Shown here: piece by piece, positions 37,556 through 46,692 of the stretch
Layout of the letters: each line of letters begins with the position of its first letter
Position numbering within the stretch: the stretch's first letter is position 1
NCBI GenBank assembly: GCA_977017575.1
Contig: CDRNVI010000039.1
Location: 682,001 to 746,000 of the forward strand
Reading direction: 5' to 3'
From: Paramoeba atlantica
Taxonomy: Eukaryota > Discosea
Length of the DNA stretch: 64,000 bases
Translations under genes and position numbers: made by a program
Notes under the pieces: model-generated
Databases searched by the model: none
The model's input: only the letters and a program-made list of their open reading frames with translations
Told to the model about the DNA's origin: nothing

Positions 37556-38429
37556 GTCAGACTCGGAGACGGACATCGCTATACTCAACTGCATCGAGGG
37601 CGAGTACAAGGTTCTCGAAAAGTACGTTCTACTTAATATTATAGAAAAGAAAAGTGGACACCCCTTTTCATTGCTTTACATAACAATTGGCCAAAGCGAC
37701 ATTCCTTCACTCTCTCCGTGCTCAAAGCTGTGGGAGAAACCATTCCCGATGCTGAAAAACTGGATGTTGCTAGTCTAGTTGAAGACGGCAAATAGGATGA
37801 CAAAAAGGTGACGGGAAAGCTCCTTCTCGAAATTGCGCGAAACGCGCTCAATAAGATAGAGGTTGATCGCGCGGACGAAGAAGCGAAACCGAAGATGCAT
37901 GAGACAAACTCGTCAGAGGAGGGTGTACTCTTCGCTCTCATCGGAAACTACGCGGCACCTAAACTCTCTCAGACGTTCATTGACTCGATAGCACCACCAG
38001 GGGTTATCGCCACCCGACAAAGTTTGGGAATGAAAAGGGCGATTGCTGACTCTCTGGAAGTAGGGGAGGAAGCTTTATTGGAAGAACACGCTGTCGGCGG
38101 AGCGGGATTGCTGAACGCAAAATGGTTGACACGAGGTGTTCATCAAATGGTATGGAAGCTACTGAGCAAGGTAGCGGGAAGGGTGATGAACGGAACGGGG
38201 AAGCCATCAAAACCTCATGGGAGACAACGATACCGCTAATATTGTACGCAATGCGGTTGCTAAAAAGGCAAAAATGATGTTAACAACGCAGCGGTTGCGC
38301 ATGAAAAATATAAATGCACTCAACAACAATCCATCATTACTGGACAGGAGAGCGTATCTCCCCCCGTATGTCAGGGCATTCGACTTTTGTCGAATGATGG
38401 GGCGTAGCGACCCCAGCTTCCCTAGCTAA
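37556..38429 (+). pseudogene. Degenerate ORF, possible gag of the host YR element
   Basis: Starts MSDSETDIAILNCIEGEYKV. A shift near 37660 and a TAG at 37792 interrupt a frame that then reads KKVTGKLLLEIARNALNKIE and LFALIGNYAAPKLSQTFIDS to 38239; another shift gives ANIVRNAVAKKAKMMLTTQR. No family is recognised. Position upstream of CCHC knuckles (40453) and a recombinase on the same strand suggests a gag-like protein split by a later insertion. Confidence 0.4.
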
Positions 38430-38640
38430 CTCACCCGGCGTCGCACAACAAGACGCTACATACCTAGGGTGGGTACGATCAAGGTCCCGCGGATGACGCT
38501 ACCCGGTGCCAGCAAAACAAGGCACAAAATAACTAGGGTAACGGTCACCCAGACATCGCAGCGTGAGAATGACACCGCCCGGTACCGGATATAACAAGGT
38601 ACTAAGGAACTAGGGTGGGTGTCATTCAGCATAATCTTTA
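38430..38640 (-). repeat. Three covarying hairpin units
   Basis: On the minus strand the units read ACCCTAG...CCGGG with inner stems GTACC/GGTAC, GTGCC/GGCAC and GCGTC/GACGC and a TTGTT-containing loop. The last is followed by GAGTTAGCTAGGGAAGCTGG and a TTCGAC/GTCGAA-type stem, exactly the order seen at 31270-31335. Confidence 0.75.
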
Positions 38641-38969
38641 GAGTGTGTTGTGTTTTTTCACTTCAAAAGAAGTGTTTTTTTCATAAAGAAGATTTTCTTG
38701 TAGTATATAAAAGGGGTTAAAAAAAAAGATAAGCTGGCTGCTCGCGCTCGATCTGGTCAAATCTTCGGATTTGACCAGCGTGCTGCGTGGCACAGCTCCT
38801 AGCAAGCGATAAGGGGGGGCTTGTTCTAGGGAGGTAACATCTCCTCGGAGATATAATGCCTAAAAAATCAAAATCATGACCGCGGAAAGAGCGAAAGGAA
38901 GTGTCATGCATCAACAAAATTGGGATGGAAGCATGTCAGGCTCACGAAAAGACCCTTCTCTTTTTTTGA
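38641..38969. other. 5' junction of a truncated LINE
   Basis: Contains TTCTAGGGAGGTAACATCTC (38826), repeated at 47443 with the following CTCGGAGATAT. A stem GGTCAAATC/GATTTGACC lies at 38755-38778. No gene. Confidence 0.45.
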
Positions 38970-40364
38970 TTGAACGTAGGGCCAAATGATACGATTACTC
39001 TAGGAAATTACGGCATTGTACCAAGGGTTGACTCATATCGATATCTAGGCCACATGAAACACTCGCATAAGAATCGAGCCACTTTACAAGACCGTATACA
39101 ATTAGCTTGGAGAGCATTTCATCGCTTAAAGCCGCTCTGGAGGGAACATTTAAGTGTAACGCTCCGCCTGAGAATATTTAATGCTCTTGTAACATCAGTT
39201 TTGTCGTACGGTTTAGCCTCTTTGGTTCCGACAGGTGTAGAATTAAAGATACTTGACACAGAAGTCAATAAGATGCGCAGAATAGCGACAGGGACGCCGT
39301 TGTGGGATGGTTATAAGCAAATACCAACATGTGCGCTGTATAGGGGAGAACCGAAAGTTTCAACGCTCCTGAGAGTCAACCGCGCTAAACTAGTTGGACA
39401 CCTTTTGCGGCATGATTCCCCTTTTGCGAATGTTGCATTATGGAACATAAGGGAAGAGGCACGCATACGCTCATTGTCTGAAGCTTGTGCCCAGGATCTA
39501 GCAATAGATCCAATAGAAATGCACGAACGGGCACTTGATCGATGTTCTTGGCGTAATCTTATTCAGAATTTGTACCAACGACTAGAACCTATCGCCTATT
39601 ATAATCCTTTTGATTCAACTAAAAGAATAGCAGAAGTTGCAAAGATTTTGCAATCGAATCAAAACTCTCTGGAAAAATGGCACGCATTGCAGTTTCAAGA
39701 GGAGAGTGAGACACTTTGGCCCCATAACAACTTGCTTCATATATATTGTGATGGTTCAGTGAGAAAGCTTTCGAACAATATATTCGCAGGGGCATGTGCT
39801 GTAGCCTTCGAAGGAAACGAGATTCTAGCGACTAACGACAAAACGTTGGACTCTATTAACGCAACACCAATACGGGCAGAGCTTTCAGCTTTCTTATTGG
39901 CATTATCAACTGGTCAAGAGAAGAACGTATCTTTCATAGTACACGTAGACTCCGAGCATACATGGAATTTCTGGCACAATTACCGTCGCGCATATCAATT
40001 GGGTCATTATGATGGACTTGAGAATGCCGATTTGTTGATTCAAATAAACAGTCTAGCACAGGAAATAAACAAGAAACATGAAATTCTAGTTGTCAAAGTC
40101 AGAGCACATTGTGGTAATTCAAGGAATGAACATGTGGACCAAATTGCAAAGGAAAGTGCAACATCTGAGTCTATAAGCGTCGCGGAGCCCTATATGAATA
40201 TATGGAGTATCATTCTGGCACAGCAGCACAAAACATCGATGGCTCCGTCAATTTCGTCTGAACGGCAGCATCCAACAAACATATCGCCTGTGAATATTGC
40301 GTGTAAACATCCGTGTAAAGATAAAAGAACGTGTGGTCATAAGTGTTGCAAACGACATTTGTGA
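38970..40364 (+). pseudogene. LINE C-terminal part: thumb, RNase H and Cys-rich tail
   Basis: 464 open codons without the RT palm. VDSYRYLGHMKHSHKNRATL and LRIFNALVTSVLSYGL form the thumb. The RNase H domain carries its acids in IYCDGSVRK, IRAELSAFLLA and HVDSEHTWNFW, and VRAHCGNSRNEHVDQIAKES at the end. The terminus CKHPCKDKRTCGHKCCK (C-x3-C-x5-C-x3-CC) is a zinc cluster. It is a 5'-truncated copy whose 3' end is a (TAT)n tail at 40432-40452, inserted into a CCHC-encoding sequence. A shorter copy lies at 47236. Confidence 0.85.
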
Positions 40365-40452
40365 ATAGCATTGAAAGGTTATTAATTTAGTGACATAATC
40401 AAGGACTCTTAGCCACTTATAACACAGTGGTGTATTATTATTATTATTATTT

Positions 40453-40590
40453 AATCGCCAGCCTTCGAAATGTTCTAACTGTAATCGGTTAGGACATGTC
40501 GCACGCGAGTGTCGTGCGCTGACGTATTGCTTCAAGTGCAGAGGCAACGTTGGACACAAGGGGGGTGACGCGAAATGCCCCAAGAATTGA
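40453..40590 (+). pseudogene. Two CCHC zinc knuckles, end of a gag-like ORF
   Basis: Reads CSNCNRLGHVAREC and then CFKCRGNVGHKGGDAKC before a stop. The first is a canonical C-x2-C-x4-H-x4-C knuckle; the second has a longer last spacing. The 5' part of the ORF is cut off by the LINE tail at 40452. This is the 3' end of the gag of host YR element 2. Confidence 0.75.
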
Positions 40591-40745
40591 CTAGACTAAG
40601 GAGAACGACGGTGGAAGATGTAAGGGAGAAGCAGAAGCAGAAGTCGAGAAGACCAGTATAAAGTCACACGAAATTAATTTTCTGTACCTTTCTGTCCCTC
40701 TACATCACATTACTTTAAAACTGATTTAACTAACATAAAAGTTGA

Positions 40746-41687
40746 ATGCTTAAAAAAGTCTCCTTGAAAAGGGTCCGGGACGAGCTTCAACAAGCAAACA
40801 AAAACTCTTACAGAATAGAGCAACTTACAGACGCGGCTGTGAAAGCTTCCACGGCTCGGGAACGAACTAGGGACTGGCGCATCCTGATGCATCTGCTTAG
40901 CATAGAACACGTATCTGAAATCACAATGTCTAGGTTTATTGATGTACTGGCAATTATTGCTGAGCACTATAGTCCCTCTAGACTTGAAAAGATGAGATCG
41001 GCCCTTGTTCACCGACAAACTCTGGATTTGCCGGAGTCCGAAAGGTGGACTCAGGATAGTAAATTCAGAATTGCGTTCCGAGGGCTCATCAGTGAATGCG
41101 AGCGACGCGTGAAATGCATCACAAAGAGCAAGTATAATACCAACTCAGAAGAAGCAGGAACACAAGGCCCGATTTTTGGTCAGAAATTGCAGGAGTTACT
41201 TCTCACATGCGTGGAACAAAGAAGGGGAATCTAGGCGGGAGCAGTGAAACTGGGTTTCGAAGGCCTTCTCAGGAGTTCAGAGATCAGGACGCTTCGAAAG
41301 GAACATCTGATAAGAACGGAGAACGGACGGTGGTACGTTCGAGCCGTTGGAGGGAAAGGGAGAAGGGAAGATGAGATAAAAGTGTATTTGCGAGATACAG
41401 ACGCCAAGATCGAGAGAATGTGGATGATCTTAAAGAAGGGATGTCCAGATGAGTTAATCTTTCCAAACTGGAGCGCCAGGGAAGCGAACAACATAATAAA
41501 TGACGCTGCCATCGAATACAAATGGGATCCAAAAAGAATTTGGTCCATGCATTCACTGAGGCATGGTAAGGCGACTGACCTAAAGTTGAGGGGTGTTGAA
41601 CCCGGAGAAAGGAAATCCTTGGGACGATGGCGAAGCGCAACTGCCGAACAACATTACAGCCGACACCCCAATCAACATAACCAATAA
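40746..41687 (+). pseudogene. Tyrosine recombinase of host YR element 2, one in-frame TAG
   Basis: 313 codons with a single TAG at 41232-41234; the frame is the same on both sides. The N-terminal part is helical, as in core-binding domains. After the TAG: LGFEGLLRSSEIRTLRKEHL with catalytic Arg, HSLRHGKATDLKLRG with H-x-x-R, and GRWRSATAEQHYSRH with W and the nucleophile Tyr. All catalytic residues are present and canonical, unlike in the element at 42261. It lies downstream of the CCHC knuckles on the same strand. Confidence 0.85.
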
Positions 41688-41891
41688 GAGGGCCGAACAT
41701 GCCATAACATTAGTAAAAGTAATTTAAGGAAATGTTCTCGCCGATACCTCTAGTGATATGTGATATCTCTAGTGTATGTGAGTAAGTAGTATCTACACGT
41801 ATGAGAGGTCCCAAATTCTACAAAAAAGTTAGAAGTTGATGGTACAACTGATATGATAGAATAGTAGTCTCCCACATTACAGTATTCCTTC

Positions 41892-42260
41892 ATGTGTAGT
41901 ATGACAGGCGACATGGAGTACGTAGAGCAACGGCGAGGTGACCATTTAAACACATCGACAGGCTTATACCACCGTACTTTAGAGGAATTCGATATACGAA
42001 TCGGCACATCACACACCGAATTGCCGCTCGATCCGATAAGTGTTGCTGGTTGTGTTCTCCTTGGACGACTGAGAGTATGGTCGAGCTCGATGAATATACA
42101 CTGGCTCACAGAAGCCACAGACATACTTTCACGAGATGAGGTCTTCAATTCCGTGCTCCAACCGGAAGCAAGAAAGTGCCATTTTGATAAGACGTTCGCC
42201 TTGTCTACACTAGATATTAGTCAAATTAAGAAATGTGGAACTCTGCGCGATATCGATAGA
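41892..42260 (+). pseudogene. RT ORF of host YR element 2, part 1
   Basis: About 123 codons ending LSTLDISQIKKCGTLRDIDR, then broken at a codon boundary by the YR retroelement at 42261. The frame resumes at 46854 as KSVTSWARAFKTLKNRTVAR. I recognise the RT only from the second part. It follows the recombinase by about 200 bases. Confidence 0.6.
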
Positions 42261-42743
42261 GAAATCAACGTCTTCTCTCCCCTGCATCATAATGAAAGTA
42301 AACCATGTTAAAACCAATTTTCCTAGTAATATATCGCTTCAATGAAAGTTTCAGTCCAATCATCCCGACTATTTTTAGTTTCCAATAAACTATATCTATC
42401 TGACGAATTATCAAGGTACCTGGCCAATATAATAAAAACAATCACAGAAACCCAGTCAACAACTCCTCAAACTTACGAACGGGCATCCCGTCCACCAACT
42501 CCGCGAACCAACCCGTTCGCCCGTAATCCAAACTCCCGCGCGCACGTGTTTGTAGCAAATGGTGGCGGCCAATTACTAAAAACTCGTAACGTTTTTCAAG
42601 AATTCCTACCGCGTAATAAAATTGAATAGTATATATTTTCTATATAGCTAATTTTTTTTTTTTTTTGATTCTATATAATGAGTTTTACTAATTAATGGTA
42701 CATTCATACCTATGCGAGTTTCCATACATGTATGTATACATGC

Positions 42744-44345
42744 TTATCCGGTGCGGCTGATAGGGTCCGCTGGGTTTTCGGCAGATCTCACATAACGTGC
42801 CATGATACATACGCCAAGGTTCTGATTTGTCTTCAACACACGCTTGAGCTCTCCGGCAATACTGTCGGATTTCGCGATCTTGCGGTTGAATGCTGCTTGG
42901 CAAGAGGTGTTGTCAATAAACAAATCAACACAGGTTCCTTTTTGAAAGTGGTGTGTCAGTTTTTCAAACGCAAGTCGAACGGCCATCGCCTCAGCGTGAC
43001 TCACTTCGTATTTGAACTCAGGTTGCCATTTATCGCCAACAATAATCACTTGTCCGTCGTCCCGGTAAAGAACCGCGCCCCATCCTTTAGCCGACGCATC
43101 CGTGTACAGTCGGTGTTTATGCGGGACAACGTCAGGATGCGGAGGTGGTGATATAGGCTCATTTACCAAAATGATATCACGCCAATTCGCGAGAATCGAT
43201 CGGGTGGCTGTCGGAAGAGGAACCGGTTGATGTGCGAGTTCGGGGCATCGGTTTAACTCATTGACACGTCGTCTAACAATCTTTAAGGGGAAATGATAGT
43301 CTGGTATAATATGACCCAAGACCGCTGCTGCATAGAGGAGGCGCCCCACCGCCGTCTCCAATTGAGAGTACGTAATATTACGAAACCGATCTCGTGACAT
43401 TTTCCGTATAACCCTAGGCCCCAGGTTGACCTTATGGGTTACGTGATTGTAGAAGACGCCGTTAAAAACATATTCAGTGGAGGGGTCAAAACCAGCCTCC
43501 TTGAACAAACCTCCCACTTCCTTACACCGTGAATCCACGAATTTCACAAATTTATCAGCTTGTTCTTGAGATCCTGCGAAACGAATCCCGTCTATATAGA
43601 CGTCCACAGATCCAATGCATGAAACTAGTTCGGGTTTGCATACCGCCAGATCGCCTGCTAGTGTAGCTGTAATCTTGTGCATAATTTCAGGGGCGCATCG
43701 GTGCCCCATTGGCATAACCTTCATCTGGTGTAAGACGCCATTTAGATCTCGAAAGCGAAATTTGGCACGAGCCTGGCGCGGAATTGGAACTTGATAAAAT
43801 CCACATCGGAGATCGCGCTTCACCCCCACTTCTTCGGCAGCCTTATGGAGATAACGAGAAGGATGCAACAAAGGCACGTCTGGCTTGTAGTCTTTTAATC
43901 GCAAGTTATCATCCTTGGTCCATGATATGAAACGGCGCCTATCGTTGCCTTCCTCGTCGGATTCGACTACCGTGAATGGAATTACGTATTGCAGCGTTGG
44001 GTACCGGCGTATGTCGTCCTCCTCCACTCTTTCTATCACTCCGGCTTCAAGTAAACCCGTGATGTCGGCATTTACAAGATTACCTTTTGTTGAAGGCTCT
44101 GGTTGGGCTCCTAGTCGTGTATTAAATAATTCACCTATTACCGTTTCAAGCCGGCGGCGCGCTTCAGGGGTCATCCAATTCTTTACTTTTTGTACATCCA
44201 TAACGGGTATTCCAACTTTAACGTGTAGGGGAAGGTCCATATCTTCGGTACGTGCAAGACGGGATGTACGGCGCGCGCAAATAATGCTGTATCGTCGAAC
44301 GTGCGGTATTTGATCAAAACAAAGATTTACATCCTCTTGAGTCAT
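42744..44345 (-). CDS. Reverse transcriptase-RNase H of copy A
   Basis: 533 residues from the ATG at 44345. RT: RRRFISWTKDDNLRLKDYKP, motif A KRDLRCGFYQVPIP, motif B GHRCAPEIMHKITATLAG and motif C SVDVYIDGIRFAGS. Motif C is YIDG instead of YxDD, so the second catalytic Asp is Gly. RNase H: HRLYTDASAKGWGAVLY (D), HAEAMAVRLAFEKL (E), VDLFIDNTSCQAAF (D) and YVRSAENPADPISR (D) at the end. Its start codon overlaps the recombinase stop as ATGA. It copies element RNA into DNA, presumably a circular form for the recombinase. The family is closest in plan to VIPER/Ngaro/DIRS. Confidence 0.9.
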   Translation of the reverse strand: MTQEDVNLCFDQIPHVRRYSIICARRTSRLARTEDMDLPLHVKVGIPVMDVQKVKNWMTPEARRRLETVIGELFNTRLGAQPEPSTKGNLVNADITGLLEAGVIERVEEDDIRRYPTLQYVIPFTVVESDEEGNDRRRFISWTKDDNLRLKDYKPDVPLLHPSRYLHKAAEEVGVKRDLRCGFYQVPIPRQARAKFRFRDLNGVLHQMKVMPMGHRCAPEIMHKITATLAGDLAVCKPELVSCIGSVDVYIDGIRFAGSQEQADKFVKFVDSRCKEVGGLFKEAGFDPSTEYVFNGVFYNHVTHKVNLGPRVIRKMSRDRFRNITYSQLETAVGRLLYAAAVLGHIIPDYHFPLKIVRRRVNELNRCPELAHQPVPLPTATRSILANWRDIILVNEPISPPPHPDVVPHKHRLYTDASAKGWGAVLYRDDGQVIIVGDKWQPEFKYEVSHAEAMAVRLAFEKLTHHFQKGTCVDLFIDNTSCQAAFNRKIAKSDSIAGELKRVLKTNQNLGVCIMARYVRSAENPADPISRTG

Positions 44346-45520
44346 TGTATTGGGAGGAGAACCGAGGCTCGCTGAGTACCGAGGGCTTTCGCCGTCGTAA
44401 TAAGGTTGCCGTTGTATCGCAAGAGGGAGTTTATGCATTGATGCTTTGCTATGTTTTGAACGTCGGAGAGAGCGACGTGTCCGAGCGCCACCTCGCTGAA
44501 AAGGTGAGTTATCGCGCCGCGCTTCAGGGAATGTGTTCCAAATCCCGGACCTAGAATCCTCTGCATCTTTCGGTCCATCTCCCGAACCGTTGTACTCGCT
44601 ATGTGTTGGCCTTCCCTCATGAATTGGACGTAATTTGCAATCTCCTGAGTTCCTTCCCCTTGGATCGCTGTGCACATCGATAGCCGGTACGGGTTGAGAC
44701 GCGTCGATTTTGTATTCCTCCCCCAATAAATTATTACTTCGTTTGGTTGATGTCGCACAAATCGTTCCAGAGTCAGTTCGGCCACCTCTGTCCATCTGGC
44801 CGCAGCCTTCCAACAAATCAAGGCGGCTATCCCTTCTCTTAACGACAATTTTTCCCTGAGCCGGCGCAGCTGCCATGGAGTAATCGGTTCCATCTGACGA
44901 GTAGGCTCGAGAGCCCCCCTTGCTTGTAGGGCTTTCGCGAACATTTTGAGTGAAATTGGATCCTTTTGGCTTAGTTGAAACACCGTCTGGAGATTTCGGG
45001 TGTAGCTTAACAGTGTTGCTGGTGCGAGATCGAGTTGATTTAAGAAAAGGACGGCGTGTACTGGATCTCGCGGAAAACCGCTTTGTAGACAAAACTTTTC
45101 CAGTCTTTCCCAAAGTCGCGCCCTCGTTAGCCATGTAGCATTTGTCCACATTGGATTGATTGCGCTTTGAATCTGACGTGCGATAGGACTCAGAGGCGGT
45201 AGATTTAGAATTGTATATGTTAGTTTTTGCTGGACTGAGCGCAATTTTGTTTCCCTGGTGTTGTCTCCCGCGGGTCGTATTTCTTGAGGTTTTTTGGCTT
45301 GCGGTTGTAGGCGTTGGCGCTTGGCTTGAGGGATATTTGACTTTGTCATTAATTCCGCCACCGGATTCCGTGGCGAATGCAGTACCGTTCCGTGACATGC
45401 CGTGAAGGCACGCACCTTCCCTGCAGAGTGCAGTGATGAATTGCAGAATATACCTGGATAAATCACCCGCCGCTTCTTCAGCGGACAGGCACGAGCGATA
45501 TAAGGGGTGGGGAACCTGGC
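44342..45520 (-). CDS. Tyrosine recombinase of copy A, in frame behind the gag TAG
   Basis: 392 codons directly after the gag stop and in the same frame (SQ-TAG-ARFPTP). The first in-frame ATG of copy A is changed in copy D (ELM to ELK), so readthrough of TAG is the simplest way to express it. The N-terminal half has the helical SAM-like core-binding fold (RARLWERLEKFCLQSGFP, LFLNQLDLAPATLLSYTRNL). Catalytic part: AAARWTEVAELTLERF (Arg I), THSLKRGAITHLF (His, with Lys where the second Arg is expected), KHQCINSLLRYNGN (nucleophile Tyr). It should integrate a circular cDNA. Confidence 0.85.
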   Translation of the reverse strand, partial: ARFPTPYIARACPLKKRRVIYPGIFCNSSLHSAGKVRAFTACHGTVLHSPRNPVAELMTKSNIPQAKRQRLQPQAKKPQEIRPAGDNTRETKLRSVQQKLTYTILNLPPLSPIARQIQSAINPMWTNATWLTRARLWERLEKFCLQSGFPRDPVHAVLFLNQLDLAPATLLSYTRNLQTVFQLSQKDPISLKMFAKALQARGALEPTRQMEPITPWQLRRLREKLSLREGIAALICWKAAARWTEVAELTLERFVRHQPNEVIIYWGRNTKSTRLNPYRLSMCTAIQGEGTQEIANYVQFMREGQHIASTTVREMDRKMQRILGPGFGTHSLKRGAITHLFSEVALGHVALSDVQNIAKHQCINSLLRYNGNLITTAKALGTQRASVLLPIQ

Positions 45521-46561
45521 CTATTGGCTCCTCTTTGCACCTGTTGTGCCGCTCGTCACCCCGCCCCGAAAACCCGGGGTCGAACGAGTAGAAGATTGAT
45601 TTAATGGGCAGTTGGCGCGAAAGTGACCTGGCTTGTGGCATCGATAGCAAAGAAAGGCCGGGCGATTAGTGGCGATTTTTGAAACACTCATGTGGCGCAG
45701 CTTTTCCTCCGCAACTGCCTTCGAGTACGCATCCTTAGTGTCATCATCCTTGTGGAGTTTTAATTGTACACGTTCGACTTGAATTCCGGATGAGGCCCAA
45801 TAGTGGTTTCGCAGTTCTTCGATGGCTGTGCGTACGATTTCGAGAAAATGTTCCTCTCGCCATAGGGGAAAAACTCGTGCCGCTTGGATCCACTCTTGGA
45901 CTATTTTAAATAGACGTTCACGGATAGGAGGAGCGTTCAGTAACAAACCAAATTCAGGATGGACGCGTAAATCACGGATAAGGTCTCGTACGCGTAACTC
46001 ATCCTCGGATTCTAGCCACGGGCCCCATGTTAGAGGATCGTTTGCGGTGAAACGAGCCGGATCGGTGATAGGCGCATTAGGAGTCTTAGGTTCTTCGTCC
46101 GCTTTGCGCCCTCCAGGCATTTTTGCTCGCACCCGGGTAATTTCCAACGAATAATATTCGATGTCTGGAAAAGGAAAGTCGTATGCCATGCCGGGATCAT
46201 CGTTCCAAACGGCTTCCATGCCTCCTGAATCGTCGGATTTCAGACGAACGTTGCCAATCACAGTTTCGCGCACTGCATCCCCATGGTGACCCCACACGGC
46301 TTCTACAGACACATCGTAACCCTTAAGGATCAAAGTCCGGACTTTTTGCGCGAATTCCGCCTTATCCTCGTCAGACATCGCTGCAGAGCCTGTTCCCCCC
46401 CGAAGCAAAGCCGCCACTTGCTCCGGGTTCAGCGTCGTACGTTGTCCCCCGTATTGCAGACTCGGATCGACAGGGTTGGGAGATGCCGGATCTTCTCGTA
46501 TAGGACTCTGTGGCCTCCCCATCGACAGCGTGCGACGAACAGTATTAAGAATGCTGGTCAT
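45521..46561 (-). CDS. Gag-like protein of copy A
   Basis: 346 residues. The N-terminus is polar and proline-rich (SMGRPQSPIREDPASPNPVD). The middle is helical and acidic (FAQKVRTLILKGYDVSVEAV; LRVRDLIRDLRVHPEFGLLL). Near the C-terminus there is one zinc knuckle, CYRCHKPGHFRANC (C-x2-C-x4-H-x4-C), then a basic tail. It ends CAA TAG GCC, with the recombinase continuing in frame. The ATG at 46561 lies just after the duplicated 31-base leader exon. It probably packages element RNA. Confidence 0.85.
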   Translation of the reverse strand: MTSILNTVRRTLSMGRPQSPIREDPASPNPVDPSLQYGGQRTTLNPEQVAALLRGGTGSAAMSDEDKAEFAQKVRTLILKGYDVSVEAVWGHHGDAVRETVIGNVRLKSDDSGGMEAVWNDDPGMAYDFPFPDIEYYSLEITRVRAKMPGGRKADEEPKTPNAPITDPARFTANDPLTWGPWLESEDELRVRDLIRDLRVHPEFGLLLNAPPIRERLFKIVQEWIQAARVFPLWREEHFLEIVRTAIEELRNHYWASSGIQVERVQLKLHKDDDTKDAYSKAVAEEKLRHMSVSKIATNRPAFLCYRCHKPGHFRANCPLNQSSTRSTPGFRGGVTSGTTGAKRSQ

Positions 46562-46565
46562 AACG

Positions 46566-46670
46566 CAATTTGAAAAGGGTAAAAGAAGGAGTGTCGCAAC
46601 AAGGTACAGAAACTGTATCTTTATCGTTAATCTTTATCGCAATTTGAAAAGGGTAAAAGAAGGAGTGTCG
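46566..46670 (-). repeat. 31-bp duplication flanking a 43-bp leader insert
   Basis: 46566-46596 and 46640-46670 are identical 31-base copies of the element's leader exon (minus strand CGACACTCCTTC...CAAATTG). Between them 46597-46639 holds a 43-base insert ending ACAGTTTCTGTACCTTGTTG on the minus strand. Copy D has only one copy of the 31 bases and no insert. Confidence 0.95.
46597..46639 (-). other. Spliced-leader-like insert, longest version (site A)
   Basis: On the minus strand: CGATAAAGATTAACGATAAA, then GATACAGTTTCTGTACCTTG, then TTG, joined to CGACACTCC. Length (43) and sequence suit a euglenozoan leader of about 39-41 nt plus junction bases. Diplonemid and kinetoplastid leaders likewise have AACG near the start and ACAGTTTCTGTAC in the 3' half. 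It gives the best estimate of this organism's leader. Confidence 0.75.
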
Positions 46671-46692
46671 CTATACACAAAAACAATATATA
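46671..46692 (-). promoter_or_regulatory. Trans-splice acceptor of the YR element
   Basis: The minus strand reads TATTGTTTTTGTGTATAG immediately before CGACACTCC. The leader insert of copy A is fused to this same CGACACTCC, so the AG here is the site actually used. The same acceptor is present in copy D (57962-57983) and in both short copies. Confidence 0.8.

Noticed and set aside
42342-42629. 95-residue plus-strand ORF conserved at the 3' end of all YR copies
   Set aside because: Copies are nearly identical DNA, so conservation is uninformative. It is antisense to the element and changes sequence in the deletion derivatives.
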